The notes below the pieces were generated by a model, which made no database searches, had not been told where the DNA came from, and was given only the letters and a program-made list of their open reading frames with translations. From assembly GCF_004345745.1 (NCBI RefSeq), contig NZ_SLXJ01000007.1, forward strand, positions 1-64,000: a stretch of 64,000 nucleotides of DNA, read 5' to 3'. The translations under genes were made by a program, and so were the position numbers. Source of the DNA: Nicoletella semolina. GTDB taxonomy: Bacteria; Pseudomonadota; Gammaproteobacteria; Enterobacterales; Pasteurellaceae. Below, piece by piece: positions 19,765-30,842 of the stretch (the stretch's first letter is position 1; each line of letters starts with the position of its first letter).

Positions 19765-19837
19765 ACATTAAATATAGAACATTCACTCTTCTATATAAAT
19801 AGAATCTAAAAAATTCAAAAATAGACCATCTCTAATT

Positions 19838-21436
19838 CTACTCTTTAGATAATCTCACAGAATAAAATGGGGTATAACCAAATGGATTTTGTACAAAGCC
19901 TTGTACTCGTTTACTTAGCGGCACATAGTTAATTGCGTGTGCGAGCGGTATGATTGGAGTGTGTTGTTGGAAAATTTCCAGTGCTTGTTGATATTGTTTT
20001 GCTCGTTGCTTAGGATCTTTCTCTTGCACAGCAGAACTCAATAATTGTTCGAAATCCTCATTTGTCCAACGTGAATAATTCGTTCCTGGTATATTGTTTT
20101 TACTCAATAGTGGGAATAAGAAATTATCAGGATCACCGTTTCGGCTCGTCCAGCCATAGGTCCCAGCAGAAAACTCTCCCTCACGAGTACGCTTGTTAAA
20201 ATCAGCCCATTCGTGCGTAACTAGTTTTGCTTTTACACCAATCTTTGCCCAATCGGCTTGAATAATTTCAGCTGTTCGGCGAGGATTTGGGTTAGAGGGT
20301 CTTACAACAGGTTGAACCCAAATTTCTGTTTCAAATCCATCAGGATAGCCTGCTTCTGCTAGTAGTGCTTTGGCTTTCTCAAGATTAAATTCGTATTGAG
20401 GCAACGTTGGGTGGTACCCTAATACCGCAGCAGGAAATGGATTATTGGCGATAGTGCCTGACGTTTGATACACTGCATTGACAATGGTTTTTTTATCGGT
20501 TGCGTGGTGTAACGCTTGGCGTACTTTTGGATTATTCAATATCGCTTTTTTTGTGTTCAGACCGAGATAAGCAAGGTTTAATCCTTCTCTTTCGAGTAGG
20601 TTAATTGCTGGATCTTGTTTCATTTTGGCGATATCTGCAATATTAGGGAAGTCAATGATATCGCATTCACCCGCTTTCAATTTTGCATAACGAGTGCTAG
20701 CATCGGGTGTGATACTGAAAATTAAACGTTCAATTTCGGCTTTACCTTTCCAGTAATGAGAGTTGGCAATATAGCGTACTGCGTGATCGGTTTGGTAAGT
20801 TTGAAAGATAAAAGGTCCTGTACCAATAGGCTGTTGATCTAGAAGCTCTGGCGTGCCTTTTGCTAACAATTGATCTGCATATTCTTTAGAATAAATGGAT
20901 AGAAAATCCATCGCAACAAGACTAATAAAAGGACTATTAGGCTGATTGAGCGTAATTTTGACGGTGTAGTCATCAATTTTTTGAATAGATTTAAATATTT
21001 TAGGTAGATTTAACCAGTTAAAATAGAAATAGGTTGCACCAGACACATCGTGATAAGGGTGATTTTTGTCTGCTTGGCGTTGGAATGAAAATACAACATC
21101 ATCTGCATTCAATGAACGAGTTGGGGTGAATTGTTTATTTTTATGGAATTGGACATTTTTTCTTAAATAAAATGTATAGGTTAAACCATCTTCACTGACT
21201 TCCCATCGTTCAGCAAGGCTCGGTTCAACTTCAATTTTACCTGCTTTAAATTCCAAAAGTCGGTTATAAATCTGCTGTGAGCTGGCATTAAAATCGTTTG
21301 CATCATTAGTAATTGCTGGACTCAATCTTGCTGGTGGAGTTGCGATGCAGTTTACTAATGTGTGTGCAGGTGCTGAAAGAACAGTATGAGTTGCCCCTAA
21401 AAGAGCTAAAGAAATAGTTAAAGTGGAAAGACGCAT
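19838..21436 (-). CDS. HbpA/DppA-like periplasmic substrate-binding protein
   Basis: A 532-residue solute-binding protein of the peptide/haem/nickel ABC family (SBP_bac_5). In the mature part, NASSQQIYNRLLEF, ADDVVFSFQRQADKNHPYH and PIGTGPF closely recall H. influenzae HbpA (haem- or glutathione-binding, DppA-like). The N-terminus MRLSTLTISLALLGATHTVLSA looks like an ordinary signal peptide; no lipobox cysteine is present, unlike HbpA as I recall it. No permease or ATPase genes are adjacent, so it would have to use a transporter encoded elsewhere. The ligand (haem, glutathione or dipeptide) cannot be decided from sequence. It is divergent from bioA. Confidence 0.87.
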   Translation of the reverse strand: MRLSTLTISLALLGATHTVLSAPAHTLVNCIATPPARLSPAITNDANDFNASSQQIYNRLLEFKAGKIEVEPSLAERWEVSEDGLTYTFYLRKNVQFHKNKQFTPTRSLNADDVVFSFQRQADKNHPYHDVSGATYFYFNWLNLPKIFKSIQKIDDYTVKITLNQPNSPFISLVAMDFLSIYSKEYADQLLAKGTPELLDQQPIGTGPFIFQTYQTDHAVRYIANSHYWKGKAEIERLIFSITPDASTRYAKLKAGECDIIDFPNIADIAKMKQDPAINLLEREGLNLAYLGLNTKKAILNNPKVRQALHHATDKKTIVNAVYQTSGTIANNPFPAAVLGYHPTLPQYEFNLEKAKALLAEAGYPDGFETEIWVQPVVRPSNPNPRRTAEIIQADWAKIGVKAKLVTHEWADFNKRTREGEFSAGTYGWTSRNGDPDNFLFPLLSKNNIPGTNYSRWTNEDFEQLLSSAVQEKDPKQRAKQYQQALEIFQQHTPIIPLAHAINYVPLSKRVQGFVQNPFGYTPFYSVRLSKE

Positions 21437-21591
21437 AAAACCTCACAAAATTAAAAATTATGCTGAGTTTACAAAGTAAATTTCTTGTTTATAAATAACT
21501 AAAAGCTCTAAATTATAATCAAAAGGTAGAAATTATCTGTAAGTTATAACATAATTAATCCATTTGTTTAGTCCTATAGCTTATTAGATTA

Positions 21592-22890
21592 ATGACATAT
21601 TGTATTGAATCGGACTTACTCAATTTTGATAGAGAGCATATTTGGCACCCTTATTCTGCTATACCTTCACACCAGCCAATTTATGCGGTAGAGCGGGCAG
21701 AAGGCGTAGTTATTTATCTTAAAAATGGGAAGGCATTAATTGATGGAATGTCCTCTTGGTGGGCTGCACTACACGGTTATAATCATCCACGTCTTAATCA
21801 GGCTGTGCAAAAGCAACTTGGTTATATGAGTCATATTATGTTTGGCGGTTTTACGCATCAGCCTGCAGTTGAATTGGCTAGCAAGTTAGTTGAGCTATTA
21901 CCGAGTTCCTTGTGTAAAATTTTCTTCGCAGATAGTGGTTCTGTATCTGTTGAGGTTGCGATGAAAATGGCAGTGCAATATCAGCAGAGTATAGGGTATA
22001 GAAAACGAAGTAAATTTGCTACGATTCGATCAGGCTATCACGGAGACACTTGGCATGCTATGTCAGTGTGTGACCCTGAAACTGGTATGCATAGTTTATT
22101 TAGACATAGTTTACCTTGTCAGTATTTTTTACCTCAACCTAGTATAAAATTTGGAGAACCGTGGGAAGAAAAAGCAATTGAACCATTGGCTAATTTACTT
22201 TCCCAAAAACACGATGAAATTGCGGCATTAATTTTAGAGCCGATTGTGCAAGGTGCGGGGGGAATGTATTTCTATTCACCAACTTATTTAATTAGAGCAA
22301 AGCAGCTTTGTGAACGGTATAACATCTTGTTGATATTTGATGAGATTGCAACTGGTTTTGGTCGAACGGGAAAGATGTTTGCTTTTGAGTATGCAGGTGT
22401 TGTACCAGATATTATTTGCTTAGGAAAAGCATTAACTGGTGGCTATCTTACCTTGGCTGCTACGGTTACAACAGCAGAGGTGGCGAAGGGAATTTGTGCT
22501 GGCGAGGCGAAATGTTTTATGCATGGACCTACTTTTATGGCTAATCCGTTAGCCTGTGCTGTGGCGAGTGCATCTATTGAGTTGTTATTGGAGAATCCGT
22601 GGCAAAAGTGTGTGCAAAAAATAGAGCAACAATTATTGAGAGAATTACAACCAGCCAAAGCATTCCCTATTGTTAAAGAAGTAAGAGTATTGGGGGCAAT
22701 TGGTGTGGTTGAGATGAACGTACCTGTTGAATTGAAGACGATCGTACCTAGATTTGTTGAAAAAGGTATTTGGGTTAGACCTTTTGGACGGTTAATCTAT
22801 ATTATGCCACCATTTATTATTACTCAAGATCAACTTACTCATCTCACAAATGGATTAATTGAGGTAATTAAGGAAGAATATGATCAGTAA
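21592..22890 (+). CDS. bioA: Adenosylmethionine-8-amino-7-oxononanoate aminotransferase
   Basis: Converts KAPA to DAPA using S-adenosylmethionine as amino donor in biotin synthesis. Class III aminotransferase features are visible: HIWHPYSAI near the N-terminus, [24 protein letters not shown], and the PLP lysine Lys279 in CLGKALTGG. The 432-residue length is typical. It is the first gene of a tightly packed bioA-F-G-C-D operon and overlaps bioF by 11 bases. A -10-like TATAAT lies at 21514-21519, without a well-spaced -35. Confidence 0.97.
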   Translation: MTYCIESDLLNFDREHIWHPYSAIPSHQPIYAVERAEGVVIYLKNGKALIDGMSSWWAALHGYNHPRLNQAVQKQLGYMSHIMFGGFTHQPAVELASKLVELLPSSLCKIFFADSGSVSVEVAMKMAVQYQQSIGYRKRSKFATIRSGYHGDTWHAMSVCDPETGMHSLFRHSLPCQYFLPQPSIKFGEPWEEKAIEPLANLLSQKHDEIAALILEPIVQGAGGMYFYSPTYLIRAKQLCERYNILLIFDEIATGFGRTGKMFAFEYAGVVPDIICLGKALTGGYLTLAATVTTAEVAKGICAGEAKCFMHGPTFMANPLACAVASASIELLLENPWQKCVQKIEQQLLRELQPAKAFPIVKEVRVLGAIGVVEMNVPVELKTIVPRFVEKGIWVRPFGRLIYIMPPFIITQDQLTHLTNGLIEVIKEEYDQ

Positions 22891-24043
22891 TCCACATTTA
22901 GATGATTTGCTTGTTGAGCAGACTAAGCTCAAACAGCAAGGGCAATTGCGTGCTATTCCTTCACTAAAACACCAAGGGCGATATGTGGTGCATTTAGGGA
23001 AAAATATGCTTAATTTATCCTCTAATGACTATTTAGGCTTGGCAAATTATAAGCCGTTCAGAGAGCAATTTTTGCAAAAATATGGCGAAAACTTACCGCT
23101 ATTTACTTCGTCTTCATCACGATTGCTAACAGGATCATTCCCTGTTTGTGAAGACTTGGAAAGTCTTATTGCACAACGTTTTCAGCGAGAGTCGTGTTTG
23201 CTGGTTAATAGCGGTTATCATGCCAATATTGGTATTATTCCAGCACTTGCGGATAAGTATACGTTAGTTTTAGCAGATAAATTGGTGCATGCGAGTATTA
23301 TTGATGGTATTCGTTTGAGTGGTTGTCGGTTTATGCGTTATCGCCATAATGACTATGAAAACTTATACCAATTGTTGGAAAAATATGCAGATAAGTTTAA
23401 TAAGATAATCATAGTAACGGAAAGCGTGTTTAGTATGGACGGTGATACTGCGGACTTGGTTCAATTGGTTAAATTCAAGCAAGATTTTAAGCATATTTTA
23501 CTTTATGTTGATGAAGCACACGCTGTAGGCTGTTATGGTGAGAATGGTTTGGGGCTTTCTGAACAATGTGATTGTATTCAGGATATTGATATTTTGGTCG
23601 GTACTTTTGGTAAAGCTCTAGCTTCAATGGGAGCTTATATCGTTTGTGATCAGATAATTAAAACGCATTTAGTAAATTTTATGCGTCCTCTTATTTATTC
23701 AACGGCACTTCCTCCTATCAATGTGGCTTGGAGCTATTTTTTATTTGAAAAATTACCAGCATTAAAGATAAGAAGACGTCATCTTCAGCAATTAAGTCGA
23801 TATGTACATCAAAGGTTAGGTATTTTAAACGATAATAGCCAAAGCCATATTGTTCCCTATGTTATAGGTGATAACGATGCCACTGTGATTAAAGCTCGTT
23901 CTTTACAAGAAAGAGGGTTTTATTGTTTGCCTATTCGTCCTCCTACTGTGCCGAAAAATACATCAAGGATTCGTATTTCTCTTACTGCCGATATAAAACA
24001 GAGTGAACTTGATGATTTTCTGAACTGTCTGTTATCTGAATAA
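22880..24043 (+). CDS. bioF: 8-amino-7-oxononanoate synthase
   Basis: PLP enzyme condensing pimeloyl-ACP (or -CoA) with alanine to form [16 protein letters not shown], the substrate loop [20 protein letters not shown] and the PLP lysine Lys245 in GTFGKALAS are all present. It is 387 residues long. The start overlaps bioA by 11 bases and a 40-base gap separates it from bioG. Confidence 0.97.
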   Translation: MISNPHLDDLLVEQTKLKQQGQLRAIPSLKHQGRYVVHLGKNMLNLSSNDYLGLANYKPFREQFLQKYGENLPLFTSSSSRLLTGSFPVCEDLESLIAQRFQRESCLLVNSGYHANIGIIPALADKYTLVLADKLVHASIIDGIRLSGCRFMRYRHNDYENLYQLLEKYADKFNKIIIVTESVFSMDGDTADLVQLVKFKQDFKHILLYVDEAHAVGCYGENGLGLSEQCDCIQDIDILVGTFGKALASMGAYIVCDQIIKTHLVNFMRPLIYSTALPPINVAWSYFLFEKLPALKIRRRHLQQLSRYVHQRLGILNDNSQSHIVPYVIGDNDATVIKARSLQERGFYCLPIRPPTVPKNTSRIRISLTADIKQSELDDFLNCLLSE

Positions 24044-24083
24044 TCAATTGAGATAATCAGAGACAACAAGAGAGAATGCTAAT

Positions 24084-24731
24084 ATGAATATACAATTTTT
24101 TTCTAATAATCAGCCTAACTTAATTGTATTTTTTGCTGGTTGGAGCGTATCGCCTAGTATTGTTACTCACTTAAAACTACCCAGTAATTATGATTTATTA
24201 ATTTGTTATAACTATGCTGAGATGAATTTAGATTTTGATTTTTCAGTGTATGATGCAGTTCATCTTGTGGCTTGGTCAATGGGGGTTTGGGTCGCTGAAA
24301 GGGTGATGCAATCAATACCAATTAAAACAGCAACGGCAGTAAATGGAACAGGCTTTCCTATTGATGATAGATTTGGGATTCCTTGTGATATCTTTACGGG
24401 TACATTGGCAAATCTGGATAATATTACACGCTCCAAGTTTGAGTTTCGTATGTGTGGCAGTAAAGAGAATTTCAACCAGTATCAACGCTTAGTCAATCCT
24501 CGTACTTTAGCAGATATACGACAAGAACTTGCGATACTTTATGAAAGGATTAAATCAGATAGACGCACTGATCTAATAAATTGGTCTAATGCGATAATTA
24601 GTCGGCAAGATCGAATTTTCAATCCTTGTAATCAGCTGAACTATTGGAAACAGCGGAGTTCTGTTCAGTTGACTGATGGAGAACACTACCTATTTCCTCA
24701 ATTTACCTCTTGGAAGCAATTATGGCAGTAG
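24084..24731 (+). CDS. bioG: Pimeloyl-ACP methyl ester esterase BioG
   Basis: Alpha/beta hydrolase (DUF452) that removes the methyl ester from pimeloyl-ACP methyl ester, replacing BioH in many Pasteurellaceae, Neisseria and Campylobacter. The nucleophile elbow WSMGVW places Ser65 as nucleophile; the oxyanion region LIVFFAGW is near the N-terminus and a C-terminal DGEHYLF provides the likely catalytic His. The 215-residue length matches BioG rather than the longer BioH. It overlaps bioC by 10 bases. Confidence 0.93.
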   Translation: MNIQFFSNNQPNLIVFFAGWSVSPSIVTHLKLPSNYDLLICYNYAEMNLDFDFSVYDAVHLVAWSMGVWVAERVMQSIPIKTATAVNGTGFPIDDRFGIPCDIFTGTLANLDNITRSKFEFRMCGSKENFNQYQRLVNPRTLADIRQELAILYERIKSDRRTDLINWSNAIISRQDRIFNPCNQLNYWKQRSSVQLTDGEHYLFPQFTSWKQLWQ

Positions 24732-25495
24732 CAGATAAATCTCTTATTGCTAGGCGGTTTAATCGAGCATTTGTTAGTTATGATCAGCAAGCTCAAGTTC
24801 AACGAATAATGAATGATAAGTTAATTGATTTGTTAAGTCCGTTAGGGCAATTACGGTTTCAGCATATTTTAGAGGTTGGGTGCGGTACGGGATTGCTTAC
24901 TCGACGTTTGCTTGCACATATTGAAGCTGAACGTTGGACAATTAATGATTTATGTAATATGGAAAAGTGGATTGCTAACCTATTTCCGATGGCTAATTAT
25001 TGCTTTTGTTGTGGCGACGCTGAGGAAATTCGCTTTTCTGAAAAATTTGATTTAATTGCGTCTGGGGCAACGGTTCAATGGTTTGAACAGCCTGAGCGTT
25101 TTTTGAAAAAATGTGTAAAGTGCCTCACTGATAATGGTTTAATTTTGCTAAGTAGTTTTGCACCATCAACGTTGTATGAAATAAAATCAATAACGAATAT
25201 AGGGCTTAACTATCCTATGTTAGAAGATTGGCGTAAGTGGTTAGATAGAGATTTTGATATTCTTCATTTAGATCAACAGCATATATGTATAAATTTTCAA
25301 TCGCCTATTGCCGTGTTGAAACATTTGAAACAAACAGGTGTAACTGGGGTGCGGCAAGAATATTGGGGTAAGCATCAACTACAGCAATTTATCCAACAAT
25401 ATCAACAAAAATATACTACTCGCTATGGGGAAGTACATCTCACATACTCACCGATTTTCATTTTGGCAAGAAAAAGGACAATCTATGAAGGGTAA
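24722..25495 (+). CDS. bioC: Malonyl-ACP O-methyltransferase
   Basis: Methylates malonyl-ACP so that it can enter fatty acid synthesis as a biotin precursor. A class I AdoMet motif [15 protein letters not shown] and a later [15 protein letters not shown] (the BioC-type motif) are seen in a protein of 257 residues. The ATG at 24722 overlaps the end of bioG by 10 bases; a start at 24710 is less likely. It overlaps bioD by 11 bases. Confidence 0.93.
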   Translation: MAVADKSLIARRFNRAFVSYDQQAQVQRIMNDKLIDLLSPLGQLRFQHILEVGCGTGLLTRRLLAHIEAERWTINDLCNMEKWIANLFPMANYCFCCGDAEEIRFSEKFDLIASGATVQWFEQPERFLKKCVKCLTDNGLILLSSFAPSTLYEIKSITNIGLNYPMLEDWRKWLDRDFDILHLDQQHICINFQSPIAVLKHLKQTGVTGVRQEYWGKHQLQQFIQQYQQKYTTRYGEVHLTYSPIFILARKRTIYEG

Positions 25496-26129
25496 GGCAA
25501 TTTTTGTGACTGGGATTGATACGGGAATAGGGAAATCAGTTGCGACGGGTATTTATGCAAAGGAGTTAATGAATCAAGGATATTCGGTTATTACGCAGAA
25601 AATGGTGGAAACAGGTGCGAAAAAATTTTCAGAGGATATTATTTTGCACCGAAAATTACAGGGGATTCCACTCACTGCAGAAGATTATGAGGGGATTACT
25701 TGTCCATTTGTGTATTCCTATCCTTGTTCCCCCCATTTAGCGGCTAGACTGGAAAATAGAAAAATTGACATTGATGTAGTTATAAGGAATACAGATATCC
25801 TTAGAAAAAAATATGACTATGTGTTAATTGAGGGAGCTGGTGGTCTTGCTGTCCCTTATAGTGAAGAATTGACTATCTTAGATTATATCCAGCAGCAAAA
25901 TTTGCCTGTAATTTTAGTTACGTCAGGCAAATTAGGTAGTATTAACCACACGTTGTTAAGTTTATTTGCTTGCCAATATCATCAATTAAGGGTGCATTCC
26001 GTGGTGTATAATTTATATCCGAAAACTGATCCCATTATTTGTAATGAAACACAGTATTATTTATCTAATTATCTTTCTAAAGTATTTCCGAATGCGAATT
26101 TTGAAGTATTGAAATGTTACGATATTTAA
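25485..26129 (+). CDS. bioD: Dethiobiotin synthetase (operon copy)
   Basis: ATP-dependent carboxylation and ring closure of DAPA to dethiobiotin. The P-loop GIDTGIGKS lies at the N-terminus and [13 protein letters not shown] in the middle; the length is 214 residues. The ATG at 25485 is chosen because it starts [10 protein letters not shown] as in the family and overlaps bioC by 11 bases. A second bioD lies at 50587-51312 and is clearly divergent. bioB, the last pathway gene, is not in this cluster. Confidence 0.92.
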   Translation: MKGKAIFVTGIDTGIGKSVATGIYAKELMNQGYSVITQKMVETGAKKFSEDIILHRKLQGIPLTAEDYEGITCPFVYSYPCSPHLAARLENRKIDIDVVIRNTDILRKKYDYVLIEGAGGLAVPYSEELTILDYIQQQNLPVILVTSGKLGSINHTLLSLFACQYHQLRVHSVVYNLYPKTDPIICNETQYYLSNYLSKVFPNANFEVLKCYDI

Positions 26130-26219
26130 TCTTTGGGAGATATTTACTTATTAGGAGTACGTTGTTCATATATTAAAAAATAGGATCTTGTTTAATTTGT
26201 TGATAATGATGAGGAATTA

Positions 26220-28454
26220 ATGAGCAGTCAAATAAATTATGAAGGCGTAGAGCAGATGCCGATTAAGCGTTTTACCGAGGACGCTTATTTGAATTATTCA
26301 ATGTATGTGATTATGGATAGGGCGTTGCCGTTTATTGGTGATGGTCTAAAACCTGTGCAACGCCGTATTATTTATGCAATGTCAGAGCTTGGCTTGAATG
26401 CAACGGCAAAATATAAAAAATCTGCACGCACAGTGGGTGATGTGTTGGGGAAATTCCACCCACACGGCGACAGTGCGTGTTATGAAGCGATGGTGTTGAT
26501 GGCTCAACCTTTCTCTTATCGCTATCCATTGATTGATGGGCAAGGAAACTGGGGAGCGCCCGATGATCCGAAGTCTTTTGCAGCAATGCGTTACACAGAA
26601 TCAAAGTTGTCGAAAATTGCAGAAATGCTGTTGGGCGAATTGGGGCAAGGTACTGTTGATTACCAACCTAATTTTGATGGCTCGTTAGAAGAACCCAAAT
26701 ATTTACCTGCTCGTTTACCTCATATTTTACTCAACGGAACAACAGGGATTGCTGTTGGTATGGCAACGGATATTCCACCTCATAATATCAATGAGTTAGC
26801 TAATGCTTGTGTAAAATTATTGGACGAACCGACCGCTTGCTTGGCTGATTTATTAACCATCATTCAAGCGCCTGATTATCCTACTGAAGCTGAAATTATT
26901 ACCCCAAAATCAGAGATCGCTAAAATTTATCAGCAAGGACGGGGTTCAATCAAAATGCGGGCAATTTGGCAGAAAGAGGAAGGGGATATTGTCATTACGG
27001 CGTTGCCACATCAGGCTTCTCCCTCCAAGATTATTGAGCAAATAGCTAGCCAAATGCGAAATAAAAAGCTACCAATGGTGGAGGATATTCGTGATGAATC
27101 TGACCATGAAAATCCAATTCGAATTGTGCTTGTGCCTCGTTCTAATCGAATTGATGTCGAAGCGTTAATGGATCATCTTTTTGCTACAACGGATCTAGAG
27201 AAAAGTTATCGTATCAATATGAATATGATTGGGCTAGATGGTAAGCCTGCGGTAAAAAACCTCCAAGCTATTCTAACGGAATGGCTTCAATTTCGCCGAA
27301 ACACTGTAACGAAACGTTTAAATTATCGCCTAGATAAGATTTTAAGTCGGCTACACATTCTTGATGGTTTAATGACGGCGTTTTTAAACCTTGATGAGGT
27401 AATTGAAATTATTCGCAATGAAGATGAACCTAAAGGGGTCTTAATGGCTCGTTTTCATTTGAGTGATGTGCAAGCAGAAGCGATTTTAAACCTACGTTTG
27501 CGTCATTTAGCAAAATTGCAAGAACACGAACTGCAAGCAGAGCAGCAAAAATTAGCGGAAGAACGTTTGATATTAGAGGGAATATTAGGCTCAGAACAGC
27601 GTTTAAGCCAATTAATTAAACGAGAAATTCAAGCCGATGCCAAAGCGTTTGCCAGCCCTCGTCGTTCGCCGCTTGTAGAAAGAGCAGAAGCGAAAGCCAT
27701 TTCAGACAATGAACTCACGCCAGCAGAAGCTATTACCGTGATTTTGTCTGAAAAAGGTTGGGTACGTTGTGCCAAAGGACACGAGATTGATGTGCAGGGC
27801 TTAAGTTATAAAGCAGGCGATCGTTATCTTGCTCACGCTTATGGCAGGAGTAATCAGCCTGTTGTATTTATTGATAGCACAGGGCGTAGTTATGCGTTAG
27901 ACGCACAATCATTGCCTTCTGCACGTTCGCAAGGGGAGCCTATTACAGGTAAACTTACCTTGCCAGAGGGAGCAACTGTTGAGAGCGTACTGATTGCTGA
28001 TGAGCAAGTGCCAGTATTGATGGCATCAAACTCTGGCTATGGTTTTATTTGTCAATTTGGCGATCTTGTTTCTCGTAATAAGGCAGGGAAAGCGGTTATT
28101 TCTTTGCCTGATAATGCAAAAATATTATCACCGCAGTTATTTGAGCAATCCACTGAAAATTTATTGGTCGCAATGAGTAATGTGGGGAGAATGCTGGTTT
28201 TCCCAGTTGCGGATTTACCTGTATTATCAAAAGGGAAAGGCAACAAGATTATCAATATCAGCAAAAATAGCGAAGAATTTTTAGCCAGATTATTGGTGAT
28301 TCGCCCAACCAGTTCGTTAATTTTCCTATCAGGTAAACGAAAAATTACGCTGAAACCGAGCGATATTGAACATTATCGTGGTGAGAGAGCCAGAAAAGGC
28401 TCGCCACTCGTGCGAGGTTTAAATGTGAATACAGAAATTGAAATTGTGGATTAA
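26220..28454 (+). CDS. parC: DNA topoisomerase IV subunit A
   Basis: Decatenates daughter chromosomes with ParE. The catalytic tyrosine is Tyr125 in AAMRYTES. The quinolone-resistance-determining residues equivalent to E. coli Ser80 and Glu84 are Ser85 and Glu89 in [12 protein letters not shown], the usual susceptible-type residues. The length of 744 residues and the C-terminal beta-pinwheel fit ParC rather than GyrA. parE is not adjacent. The gene converges with aspC over a shared hairpin. Confidence 0.97.
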   Translation: MSSQINYEGVEQMPIKRFTEDAYLNYSMYVIMDRALPFIGDGLKPVQRRIIYAMSELGLNATAKYKKSARTVGDVLGKFHPHGDSACYEAMVLMAQPFSYRYPLIDGQGNWGAPDDPKSFAAMRYTESKLSKIAEMLLGELGQGTVDYQPNFDGSLEEPKYLPARLPHILLNGTTGIAVGMATDIPPHNINELANACVKLLDEPTACLADLLTIIQAPDYPTEAEIITPKSEIAKIYQQGRGSIKMRAIWQKEEGDIVITALPHQASPSKIIEQIASQMRNKKLPMVEDIRDESDHENPIRIVLVPRSNRIDVEALMDHLFATTDLEKSYRINMNMIGLDGKPAVKNLQAILTEWLQFRRNTVTKRLNYRLDKILSRLHILDGLMTAFLNLDEVIEIIRNEDEPKGVLMARFHLSDVQAEAILNLRLRHLAKLQEHELQAEQQKLAEERLILEGILGSEQRLSQLIKREIQADAKAFASPRRSPLVERAEAKAISDNELTPAEAITVILSEKGWVRCAKGHEIDVQGLSYKAGDRYLAHAYGRSNQPVVFIDSTGRSYALDAQSLPSARSQGEPITGKLTLPEGATVESVLIADEQVPVLMASNSGYGFICQFGDLVSRNKAGKAVISLPDNAKILSPQLFEQSTENLLVAMSNVGRMLVFPVADLPVLSKGKGNKIINISKNSEEFLARLLVIRPTSSLIFLSGKRKITLKPSDIEHYRGERARKGSPLVRGLNVNTEIEIVD

Positions 28455-28486
28455 AAATTTTAAGACTGTAGGGAAATGAATTCAAT

Positions 28487-28516
28487 TAGAGGTGAATCTA
28501 TATATTCACCTCTAAG
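28487..28516. terminator. Hairpin between convergent parC and aspC
   Basis: Perfect 12-base arms TTAGAGGTGAAT (28487-28498) and ATTCACCTCTAA (28505-28516) with a 6-base loop. There is no long T-run, but the position between convergent genes supports a shared terminator. Confidence 0.65.
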
Positions 28517-28524
28517 GCATAAAA

Positions 28525-29721
28525 TTATAATACTTTCACAATTGCATCGCACAAAGCGTTAATATTCGCTTCCGTAATCCCTGCTACATTGATTCGACCA
28601 GAACGAACTGCATAAATAGCAAATTCATCACGCAGACGATCAACTTGCTCTGGCGTTAAGCCACTAAAGGAGAACATACCATTTTGCTCAATGATGAAAT
28701 CAAAATTTTGCGTCGCTCCTTTTTGTTTCAATAATTCAACAAATTTTGCTCTCATTTGTTTAATTCGGTTACGCATTTCAGCCAGTTCAGCAATCCAGTT
28801 TGCTTTTAATTCGTTATCAGCCAATACCGTTGCGACTGCACTTGCTCCGTGTGATGATGGATTAGAGTAGAGGACTCGGATAATGGATTTGACTTGGCTA
28901 AAGGCATTATTGGCAACATTTTCATTTTCTGCCACTAGTGTAAATGCTCCCACTCGTTCGTTATACAGCCCAAAATTTTTCGAGAATGAGCTGGCAACGA
29001 GTAGTTCTGTGTGGTTTTTAGCAAAAGTGCGTAACCCAAAAGCATCTTCTTCTAAACCATTAGCAAAACCTTGATAAGCAAAGTCGAAAAGTGGTAGCCA
29101 GCCTTTTTCTGCGGACATTTTCGCTAAAGTTTCCCATTGTTCTGGCGTTGGATCTATCCCTGTCGGATTATGGCAGCAACCGTGAAGCAACACAACATCG
29201 CCTTTTTCTGCGTGAGCTAAATCAGCGATTAAGTTATTCCAATCTAACGATTTAGTTTCTTTATTATAGTAACGATATTCTTTAATCGTAATACCTACAG
29301 CATTAAAAATCGCATTATGGTTAGGCCACGTTGGGGTTGAAATCCAGACATTTTGAGCAGTTGTGTGGCGTTTGATGAATTCAGCCGCTATGCGTAACGC
29401 TCCTGTTCCCCCTAAACTTTGGGCGGTTTTAGCACGCTTTTGTGTAATCACCTGTGCATTCTCACCAAAAAGCAGTGCTTGTGTATGTATGTTAAATTCA
29501 GAAATACCATCAATCGTTAAATAGTTTTTAGTATTTTCTTTTGCCAGTAAGCGTTTTTCGGCTTCTTTTACTGCTTGTACAATAGGGGTTTGTCCATTCG
29601 CATCTTTATAAACGCCAATCCCTAAATTGATTTTTTCAGGACGGAGTTCGGCTTTGAAGGCTTCGCCCAATCCTAGAATAGGATCGGCTGGGGCGGCTTG
29701 GATATGATTAAATAATGACAT
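28525..29721 (-). CDS. aspC: Aspartate/aromatic aminotransferase (AspC type)
   Basis: PLP enzyme exchanging amino groups between aspartate (and possibly aromatic amino acids) and 2-oxoglutarate. Class I fold features: [10 protein letters not shown] near the N-terminus, [21 protein letters not shown] and Lys248 in [15 protein letters not shown]. The 398-residue length is standard. AspC versus TyrB cannot be fully separated by reading alone; a single AspC-like copy is usual in this family. Confidence 0.94.
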   Translation of the reverse strand: MSLFNHIQAAPADPILGLGEAFKAELRPEKINLGIGVYKDANGQTPIVQAVKEAEKRLLAKENTKNYLTIDGISEFNIHTQALLFGENAQVITQKRAKTAQSLGGTGALRIAAEFIKRHTTAQNVWISTPTWPNHNAIFNAVGITIKEYRYYNKETKSLDWNNLIADLAHAEKGDVVLLHGCCHNPTGIDPTPEQWETLAKMSAEKGWLPLFDFAYQGFANGLEEDAFGLRTFAKNHTELLVASSFSKNFGLYNERVGAFTLVAENENVANNAFSQVKSIIRVLYSNPSSHGASAVATVLADNELKANWIAELAEMRNRIKQMRAKFVELLKQKGATQNFDFIIEQNGMFSFSGLTPEQVDRLRDEFAIYAVRSGRINVAGITEANINALCDAIVKVL

Positions 29722-29930
29722 AGATTCCTCTAACGTATTGAAGTGAATAGTAGCGAATTTATACGACTTATTCGCATATTTCGCAAGGGAAAGCGGTTTT
29801 TTTTATAAAAAATTTTGCAATGATTCCCCTTCTTGTTAGAGTTGCGAGATTTTTTCTTTCATTGCGTACCAAAATTAACGATTTTATGCTTTAATAAGAA
29901 AAATTTTTCCATATAAAAATAGGGTAAAAA

Positions 29931-30842
29931 ATGAGTTGGATTGAAAAAATTCTTGGTAGAACCTCATCGTCTTCAGTGAATAAATCAAAAATTCCAGAAG
30001 GAATTTGGACAAAATGTACAGGCTGTGAGCAGGTTTTATACAGTGAAGAAGTGAAACGTAATTTACACGTTTGCCCAAAATGTAATCATCATATGCGTAT
30101 TGACGCTCGTGAGCGTTTATTAAGCTTGCTGGATAAAGATGGCGTAGAAGAATTAGCTTCCGAATTAGAGCCGCAAGATGTGCTGAAATTTAGGGATCTG
30201 AAAAAGTATAAAGATCGTCTAACGGCTGCTCAAAAGCAAACGGGCGAAAAGGATTCATTTATTGTAATGTATGGCAAATTGTATGATATGCCGATTGTCG
30301 TAGCGTCATTTAATTTTGATTTTATGGGCGGATCGATGGGATCGGTTGTTGGTGCAAAATTTGTGCGTGCTGCGGAGCGAGCATTGAGCGAAAACATTCC
30401 TTTTGTCTGTTTTTCGGCCTCTGGTGGTGCGAGAATGCAAGAGGCATTATTTTCCTTAATGCAGATGGCAAAAACGAGTGCAATTTTGGCAAAAATGCGA
30501 GAAAAAGGTGTGCCGTTTATTTCAGTTTTAACTGATCCAACACTTGGTGGTGTATCCGCAAGCCTCGCAATGCTAGGCGATATCAATATTGCAGAACCGA
30601 AAGCGTTAATCGGTTTTGCAGGTCCTCGAGTGATTGAGCAGACGGTGCGTGAAAAATTACCTGAAGGTTTTCAGCGTAGTGAATTTTTATTAGAAAAAGG
30701 GGCGATTGATATGATCGTGCATCGTAAAGATATGCGGGAGACACTTGCTCGACTATTAGCAAAAATAACTCACTTTGCAACACCGTTTAATGTAGCAACT
30801 GCTGTTGAAAAGCAAGAAAGAGTAAAGGAAAAAGCAGAATAA
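29931..30842 (+). CDS. accD: Acetyl-CoA carboxylase carboxyltransferase subunit beta
   Basis: With AccA, transfers the carboxyl group from biotin to acetyl-CoA in the first step of fatty acid synthesis. The N-terminal zinc ribbon has Cys29, Cys32, Cys48 and Cys51; the crotonase-like core includes [12 protein letters not shown] and [12 protein letters not shown]. It is 303 residues long. It is coupled to folC by a one-base stop/start overlap (TAATG), as in other gammaproteobacteria. Confidence 0.98.
   Translation: MSWIEKILGRTSSSSVNKSKIPEGIWTKCTGCEQVLYSEEVKRNLHVCPKCNHHMRIDARERLLSLLDKDGVEELASELEPQDVLKFRDLKKYKDRLTAAQKQTGEKDSFIVMYGKLYDMPIVVASFNFDFMGGSMGSVVGAKFVRAAERALSENIPFVCFSASGGARMQEALFSLMQMAKTSAILAKMREKGVPFISVLTDPTLGGVSASLAMLGDINIAEPKALIGFAGPRVIEQTVREKLPEGFQRSEFLLEKGAIDMIVHRKDMRETLARLLAKITHFATPFNVATAVEKQERVKEKAE

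Noticed and set aside
26220-26640. Quinolone-resistance change in parC
   Set aside because: Residues equivalent to Ser80 and Glu84 are Ser85 and Glu89, the susceptible type.
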